Assembly: GCA_050303815.1 (NCBI GenBank)
Contig: JBNLCM010000201.1
Location: 1-22,764 of the forward strand
DNA from: Cognatazoarcus sp050303815
GTDB lineage: Bacteria; Pseudomonadota; Gammaproteobacteria; Burkholderiales; Rhodocyclaceae
DNA length: 22,764 nt
Reading direction: 5' to 3'
Of the stretch, positions 1 to 8,492 are shown piece by piece. The notes below the pieces were generated by a model. It saw only the letters and a list, made by a program, of their open reading frames with translations. It was not told the origin of the DNA and searched no databases. Both the position numbers and the translations under genes were made by a program. Within the stretch, counting starts at the first letter, position 1. Every line of letters starts with the position of its first letter.

Positions 1-107
1 GTCTCGTCCGCCGGATCGGCCCCCATCACCCGCGTGCCGCAGAACGGGCAATGCACCGGCGTGTAGTAGTAGGTCCTGAGTTCGGTTCGCTGGATCGCTT
101 GTTTCAT
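1..107 (-). CDS. Zinc-ribbon-like small protein, 5' part only
   Basis: This is the first 35 codons of a minus-strand gene that runs off the left edge. The start ATG is at 105-107 and is preceded by a good AAGGAG ribosome site on the minus strand. The visible residues include HCPFCGTRV, a CPxCG knuckle typical of small zinc ribbons and rubredoxin-like proteins. The second knuckle, if there is one, lies outside the window. The product is unknown, and a DNA- or RNA-binding or redox role cannot be told apart from this fragment. Confidence 0.6.
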   Translation of the reverse strand, partial: MKQAIQRTELRTYYYTPVHCPFCGTRVMGADPADE

Positions 108-777
108 GCGGGCTCCTTGTCACTGAAAGATGAACTGCCCCGGTTGTGCCGTCGGCCCACGCCCTCACCCACCCGACCGACGGCGTCGGGACGCCGCCCA
201 CGACAGCCACGCCAGGTGGCTCGCAGGCAGGACGGGGTCGATGTCCTCGAACCGCGGAGCAAGGGTGCGGTACCCGCGGCGAAGCACGCTTCGACGCCGG
301 CATCAGGCTGGGAGACTGCGGTACACCCGCCTCCCGGTACCACGTGACCCGGCCCGGCGCCCGGCATGCGCCCGGGGAACCCGAACGCCACGCCCCCGAT
401 CCGGGGCGCAAGCCAACACGCAAAACCAGGTGGGGAAAGGCCCCGCAAGACCGCGGCGGCCGGACCAACACGCTGACAACACAACCAGAAATCGCTGTGG
501 CGACCATACGCGACCCGCCGGGGAATCGCAAACGAGGGGGTCACGAACCGCGTGAATCGAGGGCACCTGAGGGCTGCCCGGGCGACCGCCCGAGATCCTT
601 CAACCCGCCCCCGCCTGCCCAGGCCGCGCGCCAGACGGGGCGGCACCGCTGTAAGGATCCCACACCATGCGCGACCAATCTTCGAGTGGGGAAGGGATCA
701 GCCGTTGCCGCACAGAAAAGCGGCACATTGTGGCGGACAAACGTCCGCCTCCCATGCCATTTCGACGGAGAATCGCC
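108..777. other. Intergenic stretch without a supported gene
   Basis: Long open frames exist on both strands here, but their translations are Arg/Pro/Gly-rich with no domain, no signal and no ribosome site, as expected of chance ORFs in high-GC DNA. No tRNA or canonical structured RNA was recognised. The only structured part is a pair of hairpins at 706-749, listed separately. Confidence 0.5.
706..749 (+). promoter_or_regulatory. Two tandem hairpins upstream of the small lipoprotein gene
   Basis: Two perfect inverted repeats follow one another. TGCCGC at 706-711 pairs with GCGGCA at 720-725 (8-base loop), and GGCGGAC at 732-738 pairs with GTCCGCC at 743-749 (4-base loop). The second ends 28 bases before the lipoprotein ATG. 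Neither has a T tract, so a simple terminator is unlikely. They could be a leader structure or operators. The function is unknown. Confidence 0.4.
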
Positions 778-1014
778 ATGCCTACCCCCCATTCACGCCA
801 CCGCTCACCCCGCGCCCTGCTGGCCGGGTGCCTGCTCGCTGCCACCCTCGGCGGGTGCGCCACGCCTGGCGATACCACCGAGCGCACGATGCTCGCCCAG
901 GATGTCGGCACCCGCATGGGCCTGCCGGTGCCCGCCCGCCCCACCAGCACCCCCGCACAAGCGCCCGCCCGCAGCTGCAGCCCGGACTGCCTCGGGCTGT
1001 GCTGCCCGCGCTAG
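778..1014 (+). CDS. Small lipoprotein with a Cys-rich C-terminus
   Basis: A 78-residue protein with a basic N-terminus (R7, R9, R12), a hydrophobic stretch (13-24) and a lipobox LGGC ending at Cys27; LLAGC ending at Cys18 is a second possible lipobox. After cleavage only about 50 residues remain. They are Pro/Ala/Thr-rich and end in a cluster of four cysteines (C67, C71, C75, C76). The ATG at 778 is preceded by GGAG at 767-770, which favours it over the in-frame starts further upstream. The likely location is anchored in the inner or outer membrane facing the periplasm. The Cys cluster suggests disulfides or metal binding, but no family was recognised. It stands alone, with two hairpins just upstream. 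Confidence 0.6.
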   Translation: MPTPHSRHRSPRALLAGCLLAATLGGCATPGDTTERTMLAQDVGTRMGLPVPARPTSTPAQAPARSCSPDCLGLCCPR

Positions 1015-1197
1015 CCCGAACATTTCACCATTAGCCTTTAACGCGGAGTTTCGGGCCTTGCGCGACCGATTGCGGAGGTAGCGCCAGTGCTTTGGCTGGC
1101 AATGAGCGGATTTTGCAGATCCTGGGCATACGACCCCCTGTCCCCCGGGAGCGTCATCGTGCCCGGGTCGCACTCTTCGGCGGGTTGATGGGGCGAT

Positions 1198-1551
1198 TCA
1201 GAAGTGCGACTCGTCGAGGCCGGCACTCTCCAGATCCATGTCGAGGAACCAGCGGAAAAGGATGTTGTAGTCGAGCGGCTCGCGGAACTGGCGATCAGAG
1301 CGAATCGAGTACAGCGCGATCAGCAATTGCCCCTTGAGCAGGCGCTCGGGTGGAATCGACGGCCGGCCGACGCTCGAATACAGCGCATCCAGATCCGTCG
1401 AGATTGCGGACAGCGCCCGCTCGGCCAGTTTCTTCACCCGTCGCAGCGGGTGCTCCGCCGGCACACGCGACTCCGGCGAGAAGTCATGGACCATCGAGGA
1501 CTGGGGATCGAGGTGGTCGCGCTTGGCAAGAAGGACGCTGGTTTCTGTGAC
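1198..1551 (-). pseudogene. IS5-type transposase, N-terminal remnant
   Basis: The frame is open from 1551 to a stop at 1198-1200, about 117 codons. The translation reads like the N-terminal DUF772 region of IS5/IS1182-type DDE transposases: VPAEHPLR near the start, SIPPERLLKGQLLIALYS in the middle, and LDYNILFRWFLDMDLE near the end. The DDE catalytic domain is missing. The reading ends right after ESHF, where intact relatives continue into a SKNR-like segment. No ATG opens the full frame; the first ATG is at 1494, and the codon after the upstream TGA (1552-1554) is GTC. This is a dead fragment, not an active element, and no terminal inverted repeats were found around it. Confidence 0.8.
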
Positions 1552-1606
1552 TCAGCTATGACAATAGACTCGCCGGCTCGTTCACTCAGTTTTGCATCAC
1601 CCTGCT

Positions 1607-1682
1607 AACGGCTAGGGTCTATCCCTCGCGGCACCGCCACTTGCTATCGGCGCGAGCGATACCGCGAGGGACAAGCCTTGTT
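1607..1682. repeat. Large nested palindrome (cruciform-prone)
   Basis: TCCCTCGCGG at 1622-1631 pairs perfectly with CCGCGAGGGA at 1662-1671. Inside the 30-base loop, TATCG at 1645-1649 pairs with CGATA at 1657-1661. Outside it, GGCT at 1610-1613 can pair with AGCC at 1674-1677, and AAC at 1607-1609 with GTT at 1680-1682, leaving bulges of 8 and 2 bases. It sits beside the dead transposase. It could be an insertion-element end, a REP-like element or an integron attC-like site. The 3' motif GTTGAAC fits the attC consensus GTTRRRY, but the 5' motif TGCTAAC does not match well. Confidence 0.5.
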
Positions 1683-1690
1683 GAACTGAA

Positions 1691-1707
1691 ACCGCCGCTC
1701 AGGCGGT
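1691..1707. terminator. Short GC hairpin, possible terminator
   Basis: ACCGCC at 1691-1696 pairs with GGCGGT at 1702-1707 across the loop GCTCA. On the plus strand it is followed by CGCTTT, and on the minus strand by TTTCAGTT. The T tracts are short. It may end transcription in either direction around the insertion-element remnant. Confidence 0.3.
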
Positions 1708-2044
1708 CGCTTTGGGGATTCTAGGCCGACGTGATGCCGTGTGGGTAGTCCGCGTGATCAATGATCGCGGTGTGGTCGTTCCGCAATGCGTCACGCCGGA
1801 GGCGACTGGCCGATTGAGCCCTCGGCAAGGCGAAGCACGACGTCGGGAGCGCTCGGAATTCTGCCCGCCGTCCGCGAAGAGCGCTGTGGGCAGTCGAATG
1901 ACGGCTCTCGGGGTACGGTCAGGTTCAGAGTCAGCTTCCGCGAGAACCCGGCATCGTCAGCAATGGCCGACGACGGTCATCAAACCAGTCTCACAAGCGT
2001 TCGTCATACCCGTTGCTCCTCACCAAGCCTTCCGCGCCTCGTCC

Positions 2045-2989
2045 TCAACCGGGCTCCCCCGCCCTCTCGACCCGCCCACCCGGCGCCCACGGCCGCCCGG
2101 CAAACTCCTCGATCAGAAAGTCGATCATCGCTGCCACCTTGGGCGCCCGCTGTCGCCCGGAGGGGCACACCGCATACACCGGTACGACCTCCGAGATGTG
2201 GACATCGGAGAGCAGCGGCACCAGGCGGCCCCTGGCCAGCTCTGGGCCGACGATGACGTCCGCCAGCCGGATCACGCCGACGCCGGCGACGCCGAGCTGC
2301 AGCAGGGTTTCGGCGTTGTCGGATCCGGCGATGCCGGCGACCTCCACGTATTCGCGGGTTCCATTCACCTCGAAAGGCCAGCGGCGCAGCTCGGGCATGC
2401 CGGTGATATAGAGGCAGTCGTGGGCGGCGAGGTCGGCCGGGGTGCGGGGCGTGCCGCGGCGGGCGAGGTAGGACGGGGCGGCGCAGATGATGCGCTCCAA
2501 TGTGCAGACGCGGCGGGCGGTGAGTGAGGAGTCTTGGAGGGTGCCGATGCGGACGATCAGGTCGGCGCCGGACTCGAGGATGTCCACCCGCCGGTCCGAT
2601 ACGGACAGCTCGAGCCGGATGTCCGGGTAGCGCGCCAGGAAGCGTGGCAGGGCCGGGGCCAGCTGGTGGAGGCCGAGGGCCGAGCCGACGCCCATCCGCA
2701 GCAGGCCGGAGGGGCGGCCGCCGATGCTGGAGACCTGCTCGTCCAGCTCGCGCATTTCGTCCAGGATCTGCCCGCAGCGCGCGGCGTAGAGCTCGCCCTC
2801 GGCGGTCAGGGCGAGCTTGCGGGTGCTCCGGTGGAGCAGCCGCACGCCCAGCCGTTTCTCCAGCCGGGATACCAGCTTGGAGAGGGCCGACGGGGTCTGG
2901 TCGAGGGCGCGCGCGGCGGCCGAGAAGCTGCCCAGTTCGACCACGCGGACGAAGCTCGCGAGTTCGTTGAAGCTGTGATCCGGCCCCAT
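2045..2989 (-). CDS. LysR-family transcriptional regulator
   Basis: A 314-residue protein of normal LysR length. The N-terminal winged helix-turn-helix (about residues 7-65) has the family pattern: FSAAARALDQTPSALSKLVS followed by LEKRLGVRLLHRSTR. The rest (about 90-300) is a periplasmic-binding-type effector domain, with RVDILESGADLIVRIG and later GVGVIRLADVIV. The sequence is closest in character to the CrgA/DmlR-like subgroup, whose members often control a neighbouring divergent gene. Here the divergent gene is the small ORF at 3104. The C-terminal tail after about residue 295 is Gly/Arg-rich and probably disordered. The effector is unknown. Confidence 0.92.
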   Translation of the reverse strand: MGPDHSFNELASFVRVVELGSFSAAARALDQTPSALSKLVSRLEKRLGVRLLHRSTRKLALTAEGELYAARCGQILDEMRELDEQVSSIGGRPSGLLRMGVGSALGLHQLAPALPRFLARYPDIRLELSVSDRRVDILESGADLIVRIGTLQDSSLTARRVCTLERIICAAPSYLARRGTPRTPADLAAHDCLYITGMPELRRWPFEVNGTREYVEVAGIAGSDNAETLLQLGVAGVGVIRLADVIVGPELARGRLVPLLSDVHISEVVPVYAVCPSGRQRAPKVAAMIDFLIEEFAGRPWAPGGRVERAGEPG

Positions 2990-3014
2990 TTGGTCCTCAC
3001 GGGAATAGATGATG

Positions 3015-3061
3015 TGCCAATGCGATGGATTTTATTTTCCCCACGCACAGATAGATTGGCA
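3015..3061. promoter_or_regulatory. Inverted repeat in the LysR divergent promoter region
   Basis: TGCCAAT at 3015-3021 is repeated in inverted form as ATTGGCA at 3055-3061. The 33-base, AT-richer spacer includes a TTTTATTTT run. It lies in the 114-base gap between the LysR gene and the divergent small ORF, which is where LysR proteins normally bind. It could be the autoregulatory operator, but no promoter hexamers were assigned with confidence. Confidence 0.4.
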
Positions 3062-3103
3062 ACACGCCCGACCTGTCAGGGCCCGCCTCAGAAGGAGATC
3101 GAC

Positions 3104-3274
3104 ATGACCCCGGTGAACTACGATCCGTTTCGCGAACGTGCCCTGCAATTGCGGGCCTCTGAATTCTCGCGCCTGCTGGACCGCCTGATGCGCGTGCTCT
3201 CGCTTCGCGCGCTGCGTGCCGAGCGGCGGACGGCCAGCGACGGGTATGGCGAAGGGCGACCCCAGGCCTGCTGA
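3104..3274 (+). CDS. Small basic protein of unknown function, 56 residues
   Basis: The ATG at 3104 has a strong ribosome site (GAAGGAGA at 3091-3098), which is the main reason to call it a gene. The product is 56 residues with many Arg and Leu (e.g. LLDRLMRVLSLRALRAERR), predicted to form an amphipathic helix. It has no signal peptide and only one Cys near the end. It is transcribed away from the LysR gene. The pattern YDPF..RA..LRA resembles short DUF1127/RSP_7527-like proteins of proteobacteria, but the match is not close enough to name it. Confidence 0.5.
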   Translation: MTPVNYDPFRERALQLRASEFSRLLDRLMRVLSLRALRAERRTASDGYGEGRPQAC

Positions 3275-3337
3275 GGCCCGCCTCGCCGGACCGGGCGGCC
3301 CGCGAGGGTGCGGCGGCTTTCCGGCCTTCCCGACGTG

Positions 3338-3365
3338 AAAACGCCGCGCCCGGGTGGGCGCGGCG
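3338..3365 (-). terminator. Intrinsic terminator after the cytochrome gene
   Basis: CGCCGCGCCC at 3342-3351 and GGGCGCGGCG at 3356-3365 form a perfect 10-bp stem with a 4-base loop. On the minus strand the stem is followed by TTTT (AAAA at 3338-3341 on the plus strand). It lies 38 bases past the stop of the cytochrome gene at 3403 and marks the end of that transcript. Confidence 0.8.
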
Positions 3366-3402
3366 AGGGCGATGCGACCTGCGGCCCGCGGACCGCCCAG
3401 CC

Positions 3403-4062
3403 TCAGGAACCCTTTTCCGGCGAGCCCGGCATGGTCATGGTCTTCAGCACCGCGTCGAGTTCTTCGAGGGCCTTTTTGTCGTCGTCGGTCATGACCGGCG
3501 GCTTGGCGCAGCGCGGGTCGGTCTTCTGCACGGCGGCCAGCATGCGGCGCGTGATGGGGATGGGGTCGCAGCCATGGTCGATTTCGCAGACGAAGTCGAA
3601 CTCGGGGCGGGCCTTGACGTGGCAGGCAAAGCAGTTGCCGCCGAAGCGGTTCACCACGTCCACGAAGCCGCGCTTGCGGATGGTGGTGCCGTCGGCGGCT
3701 ACGTCCAGCTCGAAGAACTCCCAGTCATTCGTCGCGGCGTTGAAGCCCTTGGGCTGCTTGATCATGGCCTCGCCGGGGATGAGCTGGACGACCGAGCCCA
3801 CCGGGTACTGGCCCTGGCCCTTTTCCGCCACGGCGATCGTGGCGGCAGGGTCACCCGCGAGGTTGTCCACGTAGAAGTGGCGGACCTTCTGCATGTCCTG
3901 CAGGCACTTGAAGTCATCCTTGGCGACCGGGATAGCGTCGGGCTGGGCCGCGCCCGACAGGCTGGTCATCAGGGCCGCGACGGCGGCGACCGCGACGGCG
4001 CGCAGGCGGCCGTTGCGGGAAGGGGTGCCCTGGTCGAGGGCGAACGGGGTCATCAGGTTCAT
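3403..4062 (-). CDS. Exported monoheme c-type cytochrome, P460-like
   Basis: A 219-residue protein with an N-terminal export signal (hydrophobic about 22-36, cleavage near AAQ-PD). A single heme motif CFACH sits at 144-148, preceded by a segment (about 88-135) rich in beta-strand residues. This layout, with the heme motif in the C-terminal half after a beta-rich domain, is like the cytochrome P460 family, but the assignment is tentative. Four more cysteines (C53, C159, C165, C185) could form two disulfides in the periplasm. The start ATG at 4060-4062 has AGGAG about 10 bases upstream. It lies 88 bases after the phosphatase gene on the same strand and could be read through from that operon. 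Its own terminator follows. Confidence 0.7.
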   Translation of the reverse strand: MNLMTPFALDQGTPSRNGRLRAVAVAAVAALMTSLSGAAQPDAIPVAKDDFKCLQDMQKVRHFYVDNLAGDPAATIAVAEKGQGQYPVGSVVQLIPGEAMIKQPKGFNAATNDWEFFELDVAADGTTIRKRGFVDVVNRFGGNCFACHVKARPEFDFVCEIDHGCDPIPITRRMLAAVQKTDPRCAKPPVMTDDDKKALEELDAVLKTMTMPGSPEKGS

Positions 4063-4150
4063 GGTGGAACGTCTCCTGCGGGTGTCTCTTTACTCGGGTT
4101 GGGGGCGCATCGGGGCGCCTGTCGTACTGCTCTCTCTGTTGCCGCTGACT

Positions 4151-4822
4151 TCAGATGCCAGAGCCCAGGCCCTGCGGCAGGTGCCCGGTGCTGTTGAAAC
4201 TCTTCAAGGTGCAGCGCGTGCCGGAATACACGATCTCGGTCACCGAGGCGTTGCCCAGCACGCGCAGCAGCTCGGGCCAGCGTCGGTCGTCTAGGCCGAG
4301 CGCCTCGCAGGCGAGCGCGCAGATGACACCGGCGGAAGTCACCGCCAGGGTGTGCTGCCCGCGTTCGTCCCGCGCCATGAGCTGGTCCAGCCAGTGGCGC
4401 ACCCGGGCGCGGAAGGCGCCGTAGGTGGCCCGCTCGCCGAGCGCAATCTCGCCGCGGAACCAGGCCAGGTAGGCGGCCTCGTAGTACGTGAGCTGCTCGG
4501 CGGTCGTCGGCGCATCGGCGCCCCCCATGGGGCGGCCGGCGTGCTGCTCGGCGGCCGACAGGATCTCCTCGCCCTCGGCGAACTCATCGAGGCCCGGATC
4601 ATTGTCGGGTGCCGGCCCTGCCCCGGCCCCCTCGAGCACCAGGGCCGCCGTGTCGATGTGGCGGCGTCGCGGCCCGTGCCGCACGGCGGTCCAGCCGGCC
4701 GGGCGCTCGGCCCACCAGGCGCCCAGCGCCTTGGCCTGCTCGACACCCCGGGGGGACAGGGCATCGTAGCGGTCGCCCGCGAACGTGGCCTGGCCGTGAC
4801 GCACCAGCGTCAGCACGCTCAT
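4151..4822 (-). CDS. Histidine phosphatase family protein (phosphoglycerate mutase-like)
   Basis: A 223-residue member of the histidine phosphatase superfamily. The catalytic loop LVRHGQA is at 6-12 (nucleophile His9, Arg8), and RHIDTA at 54-59 supplies the second Arg of the phosphate pocket. In most members a second catalytic His follows in a VTHGG-like motif; here that place reads VTSAGVI (161-167), so Ser163 replaces it. Some acyl-CoA-linked relatives also have Ser there, so the protein may still be active or may only bind phosphate. Its ATG overlaps the stop of the DUF6285 gene (ATGA), implying translational coupling. In this operon a phosphorylated acyl-CoA intermediate is a reasonable substrate guess. 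Confidence 0.85.
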   Translation of the reverse strand: MSVLTLVRHGQATFAGDRYDALSPRGVEQAKALGAWWAERPAGWTAVRHGPRRRHIDTAALVLEGAGAGPAPDNDPGLDEFAEGEEILSAAEQHAGRPMGGADAPTTAEQLTYYEAAYLAWFRGEIALGERATYGAFRARVRHWLDQLMARDERGQHTLAVTSAGVICALACEALGLDDRRWPELLRVLGNASVTEIVYSGTRCTLKSFNSTGHLPQGLGSGI

Positions 4823-5193
4823 CGCGCGGTCTTGGGCAGCGCCTTGGGGTTGCTCTCGGCGAGGCGGCGCAGGCCGGCCGCGCGCAGGTGCGCGAACACC
4901 GGTGCGCGGAATTCCCGCCCCGGGTCGGCCTCACCCGCCCGGATCAGCCGGGACAGGGCACGGGCACCGTCGGGAAGGCCGACCTGGCCGTCGTCGAGCA
5001 GGTTGCGCAACTCGGCCCGCTCCGCCACATCGGGCGCATCGCCCAGCCGCAGTTGCCGCTCGGCGATCGACATGGCGTTCATGGTCATCAGCACTGCGTG
5101 TCGCGCGTCGCCGGACAGCGCCGGCAGCACCGTTTCCTTCAGCACCTGCCGGGCGCAGGCCAGCAGGGCGTCGCCCTTGGGTTGTTCGCGCAT
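4819..5193 (-). CDS. DUF6285-like protein, LvaB-like small partner of the kinase
   Basis: A 124-residue soluble, mainly helical protein with no signal and no catalytic motif. The sequence (LLACARQVLKETVLPALSG at about 10-28, then MTMNAMSIAERQLRLG) fits the DUF6285 pattern, proteins that sit beside APH-like kinases and acyl-CoA dehydrogenases. In Pseudomonas putida the comparable small protein LvaB is needed with the kinase LvaA to phosphorylate 4-hydroxyvaleryl-CoA. By position and size this protein probably does the same. Its start overlaps the kinase stop at 5193 and its stop overlaps the phosphatase start at 4820, so it is coupled on both sides. The family match is from memory, not a search. 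Confidence 0.75.
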   Translation of the reverse strand: MREQPKGDALLACARQVLKETVLPALSGDARHAVLMTMNAMSIAERQLRLGDAPDVAERAELRNLLDDGQVGLPDGARALSRLIRAGEADPGREFRAPVFAHLRAAGLRRLAESNPKALPKTAR

Positions 5194-6209
5194 CAGTCGT
5201 TCTCCGTCATGTCGAGGATCTCCCACTCCAGCTCGGGCACGATGTGCCCGGTGAGGGCCAGCAGCAGCGAGTTCTCCTCGCCGGAGCAGTGACGCTCCGC
5301 CTGCTGGATGGCGATGATCGCCCAGTTCATGTGGGCCATCACCTCCCAGTAGCGCACCATCTCGCGGTCCAGCGTACGGCCGGTCTCCCGCTCGTAGCCG
5401 CGGTAGAAATCCTCGCGGGCGCCGATGCCACCCGCCTCGGCGTCCACCTTGCCGAAGCGCCAGCACTTGGCGCAGAACCAGCCGATGTCTTCCAGCGGGT
5501 CGCTCCAGCCGGCGAACTCCCAGTCGAGGATGCCCGTGAGGCCCGCCTCGTCGACCATGTAGTTGCCGGTGCGGAAGTCCCGGTGGGTCAGCGACACCTC
5601 GCCGCGCGGCGGGGCGTGGCGCTCGAGCCAGCGCAGGCCCCACTCCAGCGCCGGGTAGGCGGTGTGGTGGGCATCCAGGAAGGCATGGTGCTGGGCGATC
5701 CGGTAGGTGGCCGGCGCTTCCTCGTACCAGGGCAGGAAGTCGAGCGCGGCCCGGGGCGGGCGCACCGAGTGGATGCGCGCCAGCTCGCGGCCGAGCCGCT
5801 CGGCGAGCGCGACGCGGTCGCCGCCGTAGCGGCCGTCCTTGACCAGCAGGTGGCCAGCAGCCGTGCCGCCGATGCGGCGCATCAGGAAGAACGGCCGCCC
5901 GATCACGGCCGGGTCGTCACACAGCCAGAGCGGCTCCGGTACCGTGACGCCGGCCGAGAACACGGTCTTCAGCAGCGCGAACTCCTGAGCCCGGCCGTGG
6001 CTGATCGCCACACCGGCGGTGGGCGAGTCGCATCGAAGGACGCAGGCGAGGCGCCCGGCTTCCATGCCACCTGCGATGTCGAGATCCACCAGCCAGTTCT
6101 CCTGCACGGCGCCGCCGGAGAGGCGGCGCGCCTCGACGACCGTGACCGACTCGGCTCGGGCAGCCGCGGCAACGAAGGCCTCGACGGCTTGCTTGATGTG
6201 CTGTTCCAT
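5193..6209 (-). CDS. APH-like phosphotransferase (ACAD10/11- and LvaA-type acyl-CoA kinase)
   Basis: A 338-residue aminoglycoside phosphotransferase/choline kinase fold protein. The catalytic loop is intact: LTHRDFRTGNYMVD (207-220) with H209, D211 and N216, and the Mg-binding LDWEFAGWSDPLEDIGWF (228-245) with D229. The N-lobe has GGAVQENW (32-39) as nucleotide loop and E76. Proteins of this type next to acyl-CoA dehydrogenases match the kinase half of ACAD10/ACAD11 and bacterial LvaA, which phosphorylate 4-hydroxyacyl-CoA; antibiotic resistance is not implied. The ATG at 6209 is preferred, with GAGG six bases upstream and 8 bases after the SDR stop. A GTG at 6221 overlapping that stop is the alternative and would add four residues. 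Confidence 0.85.
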   Translation of the reverse strand: MEQHIKQAVEAFVAAAARAESVTVVEARRLSGGAVQENWLVDLDIAGGMEAGRLACVLRCDSPTAGVAISHGRAQEFALLKTVFSAGVTVPEPLWLCDDPAVIGRPFFLMRRIGGTAAGHLLVKDGRYGGDRVALAERLGRELARIHSVRPPRAALDFLPWYEEAPATYRIAQHHAFLDAHHTAYPALEWGLRWLERHAPPRGEVSLTHRDFRTGNYMVDEAGLTGILDWEFAGWSDPLEDIGWFCAKCWRFGKVDAEAGGIGAREDFYRGYERETGRTLDREMVRYWEVMAHMNWAIIAIQQAERHCSGEENSLLLALTGHIVPELEWEILDMTEND

Positions 6210-6217
6210 GCCCGGCC

Positions 6218-6999
6218 TCACAGTCCGCTGACCAGGTGGCCGCGGTCCACCGCGACGCAGGATCCGGTCATCGCCGCACCGGCGTCCGAGGCCAGCAGCA
6301 GCATCGGCCCGTCGAGATCGTCCAGCTCGCAGAAGCGGCGGCTGGGGATGCGCATGCGCAGCTTGTCGCCCATCTCGCCGGTGAGGAACGCCCGGTTCAG
6401 GTCGGTGATGACGTAGCCGGGCAGCAGCGCATTGACGCGGATGTCGTAGCGTGCCAGCTCCAGCGCCATGGATTTGGTGAGCTGCACCACGCCAGCCTTG
6501 GAGATGGCGTAGGGGGCAACGCCGCCGCCAACGCGCTCGCCCAGGATCGAGGCGATGTTGATGATGCTGCCCGGCTTGCCGGCATCCACCAGCTTGCGGG
6601 CGGCCTCGGTGGCCACCAGCCAGGTGCCCTTCAGGTTGGGGTCGATCACCCCGTCCCAGTCGGCTTCGTCATGCTTCAGCAAGGCCTTCGTCACCGTGCG
6701 GCCGGCATTGTTGATGATGATGTCCGGCACGCCGACGCGGCCCGTCACCTCCTCGAAGGCGGCCGCCACGGAACGGGCGTCGGCCACGTCCATGGCCACG
6801 CCGTGGGCCAGGCCCTGCTGCTCGCGGATCTCTTCGACGACCTCGTGGAAGCGGTCCCCTTCGCGGGCGGTGACGATCACCTCGGCGCCGGCGCGGGCCA
6901 GCACGAAGGAGAAGTGGCGCCCCAGGCCGGTTCCGGCGCCGGTCACCAGCGCGATCCTGCCTTCGAGCGAGAACAGCTCGCCCATGATGTTGTTGCTGC

Positions 7000-7003
<4 letters not shown>
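6218..7003 (-). CDS. SDR-family oxidoreductase
   Basis: A 261-residue classical short-chain dehydrogenase. The cofactor loop TGAGTGLG is at 21-28, NNAG at 98-101, and the catalytic set N124, S152, Y165 and K169 (YAISK) is complete. The acidic or basic residue after strand 2 (TAREGDR, 45-51) suggests NADP(H), but that is uncertain. In the LvaABCD pathway the SDR LvaD interconverts the 4-keto and 4-hydroxy acyl-CoA; that role fits here. The C-terminus is a typical SDR tail (AMTGSCVAVDRGHLVSGL). Its start overlaps the acyl-CoA dehydrogenase stop by ATGA, so it is co-translated with it. Confidence 0.9.
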
Positions 7004-8193
<1,190 letters not shown>

Positions 8194-8277
8194 GTCTGCT
8201 CCTTGTCCTGGGGCGTCGGTGAGGCCGCTGTGCAGCTGCGGCATACCCCGCAGCAACGGTCCACTTCAAGCCTTTTT

Positions 8278-8319
8278 GAATTCAGAATCCATCCATGAGG
8301 CTTAGTGTATTCCGAATTC
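8278..8319. promoter_or_regulatory. Inverted-repeat operator around the acyl-CoA dehydrogenase promoter
   Basis: GAATTCAGAATCC at 8278-8290 and GTATTCCGAATTC at 8307-8319 are inverted copies, 11 of 13 matching, with a 16-base spacer. The right arm lies between the -35 and -10 hexamers and the left arm just past the predicted transcript start, a classic repressor layout. GAATTCAGA also recurs as a direct repeat at 8278-8286 and 8314-8322. A TetR- or GntR-type repressor sensing the acyl-CoA is plausible; none is encoded in the window beyond the LysR protein. Confidence 0.5.
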
Positions 8320-8331
8320 AGACATTGTCAA
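8304..8331 (-). promoter_or_regulatory. Sigma-70 promoter of the acyl-CoA dehydrogenase operon
   Basis: On the minus strand TTGACA (8326-8331) is a perfect -35. A 16-base spacer separates it from TACACT (8304-8309), a 4-of-6 match to the -10. Transcription would start near 8297, giving a leader of about 100 bases before the ATG at 8193. Confidence 0.6.
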
Positions 8332-8492
8332 CGCGCGTTTGTCGATCGTGCCTGCGGCGGCCACCCCGACTGCCGCTGGCTCCCTGCCGACAATCGGTGC
8401 ACCATCGCTCGCACCCCGGGGCATTTTCGGCCCCTGCATGGACACGAGGGCGCTGCCGAGCGCCCGCCCTGAACCCACGAAGGAGGAACCAC

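Larger units (their letters stand above)
1555..2044. other. Non-coding stretch between transposase remnant and LysR gene
   Basis: No convincing gene. The left part holds the palindromic structure at 1607-1682 and a short hairpin at 1691-1707, listed separately. The remainder (about 1710-2044) has no frame with a ribosome site or a recognisable domain and may be decayed insertion-element DNA. Nothing more can be supported. Confidence 0.4.

Noticed and set aside
104..646. Minus-strand open frame of 180 codons
   Set aside because: Arg/Pro/Gly-rich with no ribosome site; the real gene here is the short fragment starting at 107.
1607..1686. Palindrome as an integron attC site
   Set aside because: GTTGAAC fits the right consensus, but TGCTAAC does not fit the left one and no integrase or cassettes are visible; kept only as a structural repeat.
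5193..6209. APH-like gene as antibiotic resistance
   Set aside because: It is embedded in an acyl-CoA operon and matches the ACAD10/11 and LvaA kinase type.
4902..6416. Plus-strand open frame of about 500 codons opposite the kinase and its neighbours
   Set aside because: It is the antisense shadow of high-GC genes; it has no domain, no ribosome site, and the minus-strand genes are well supported.
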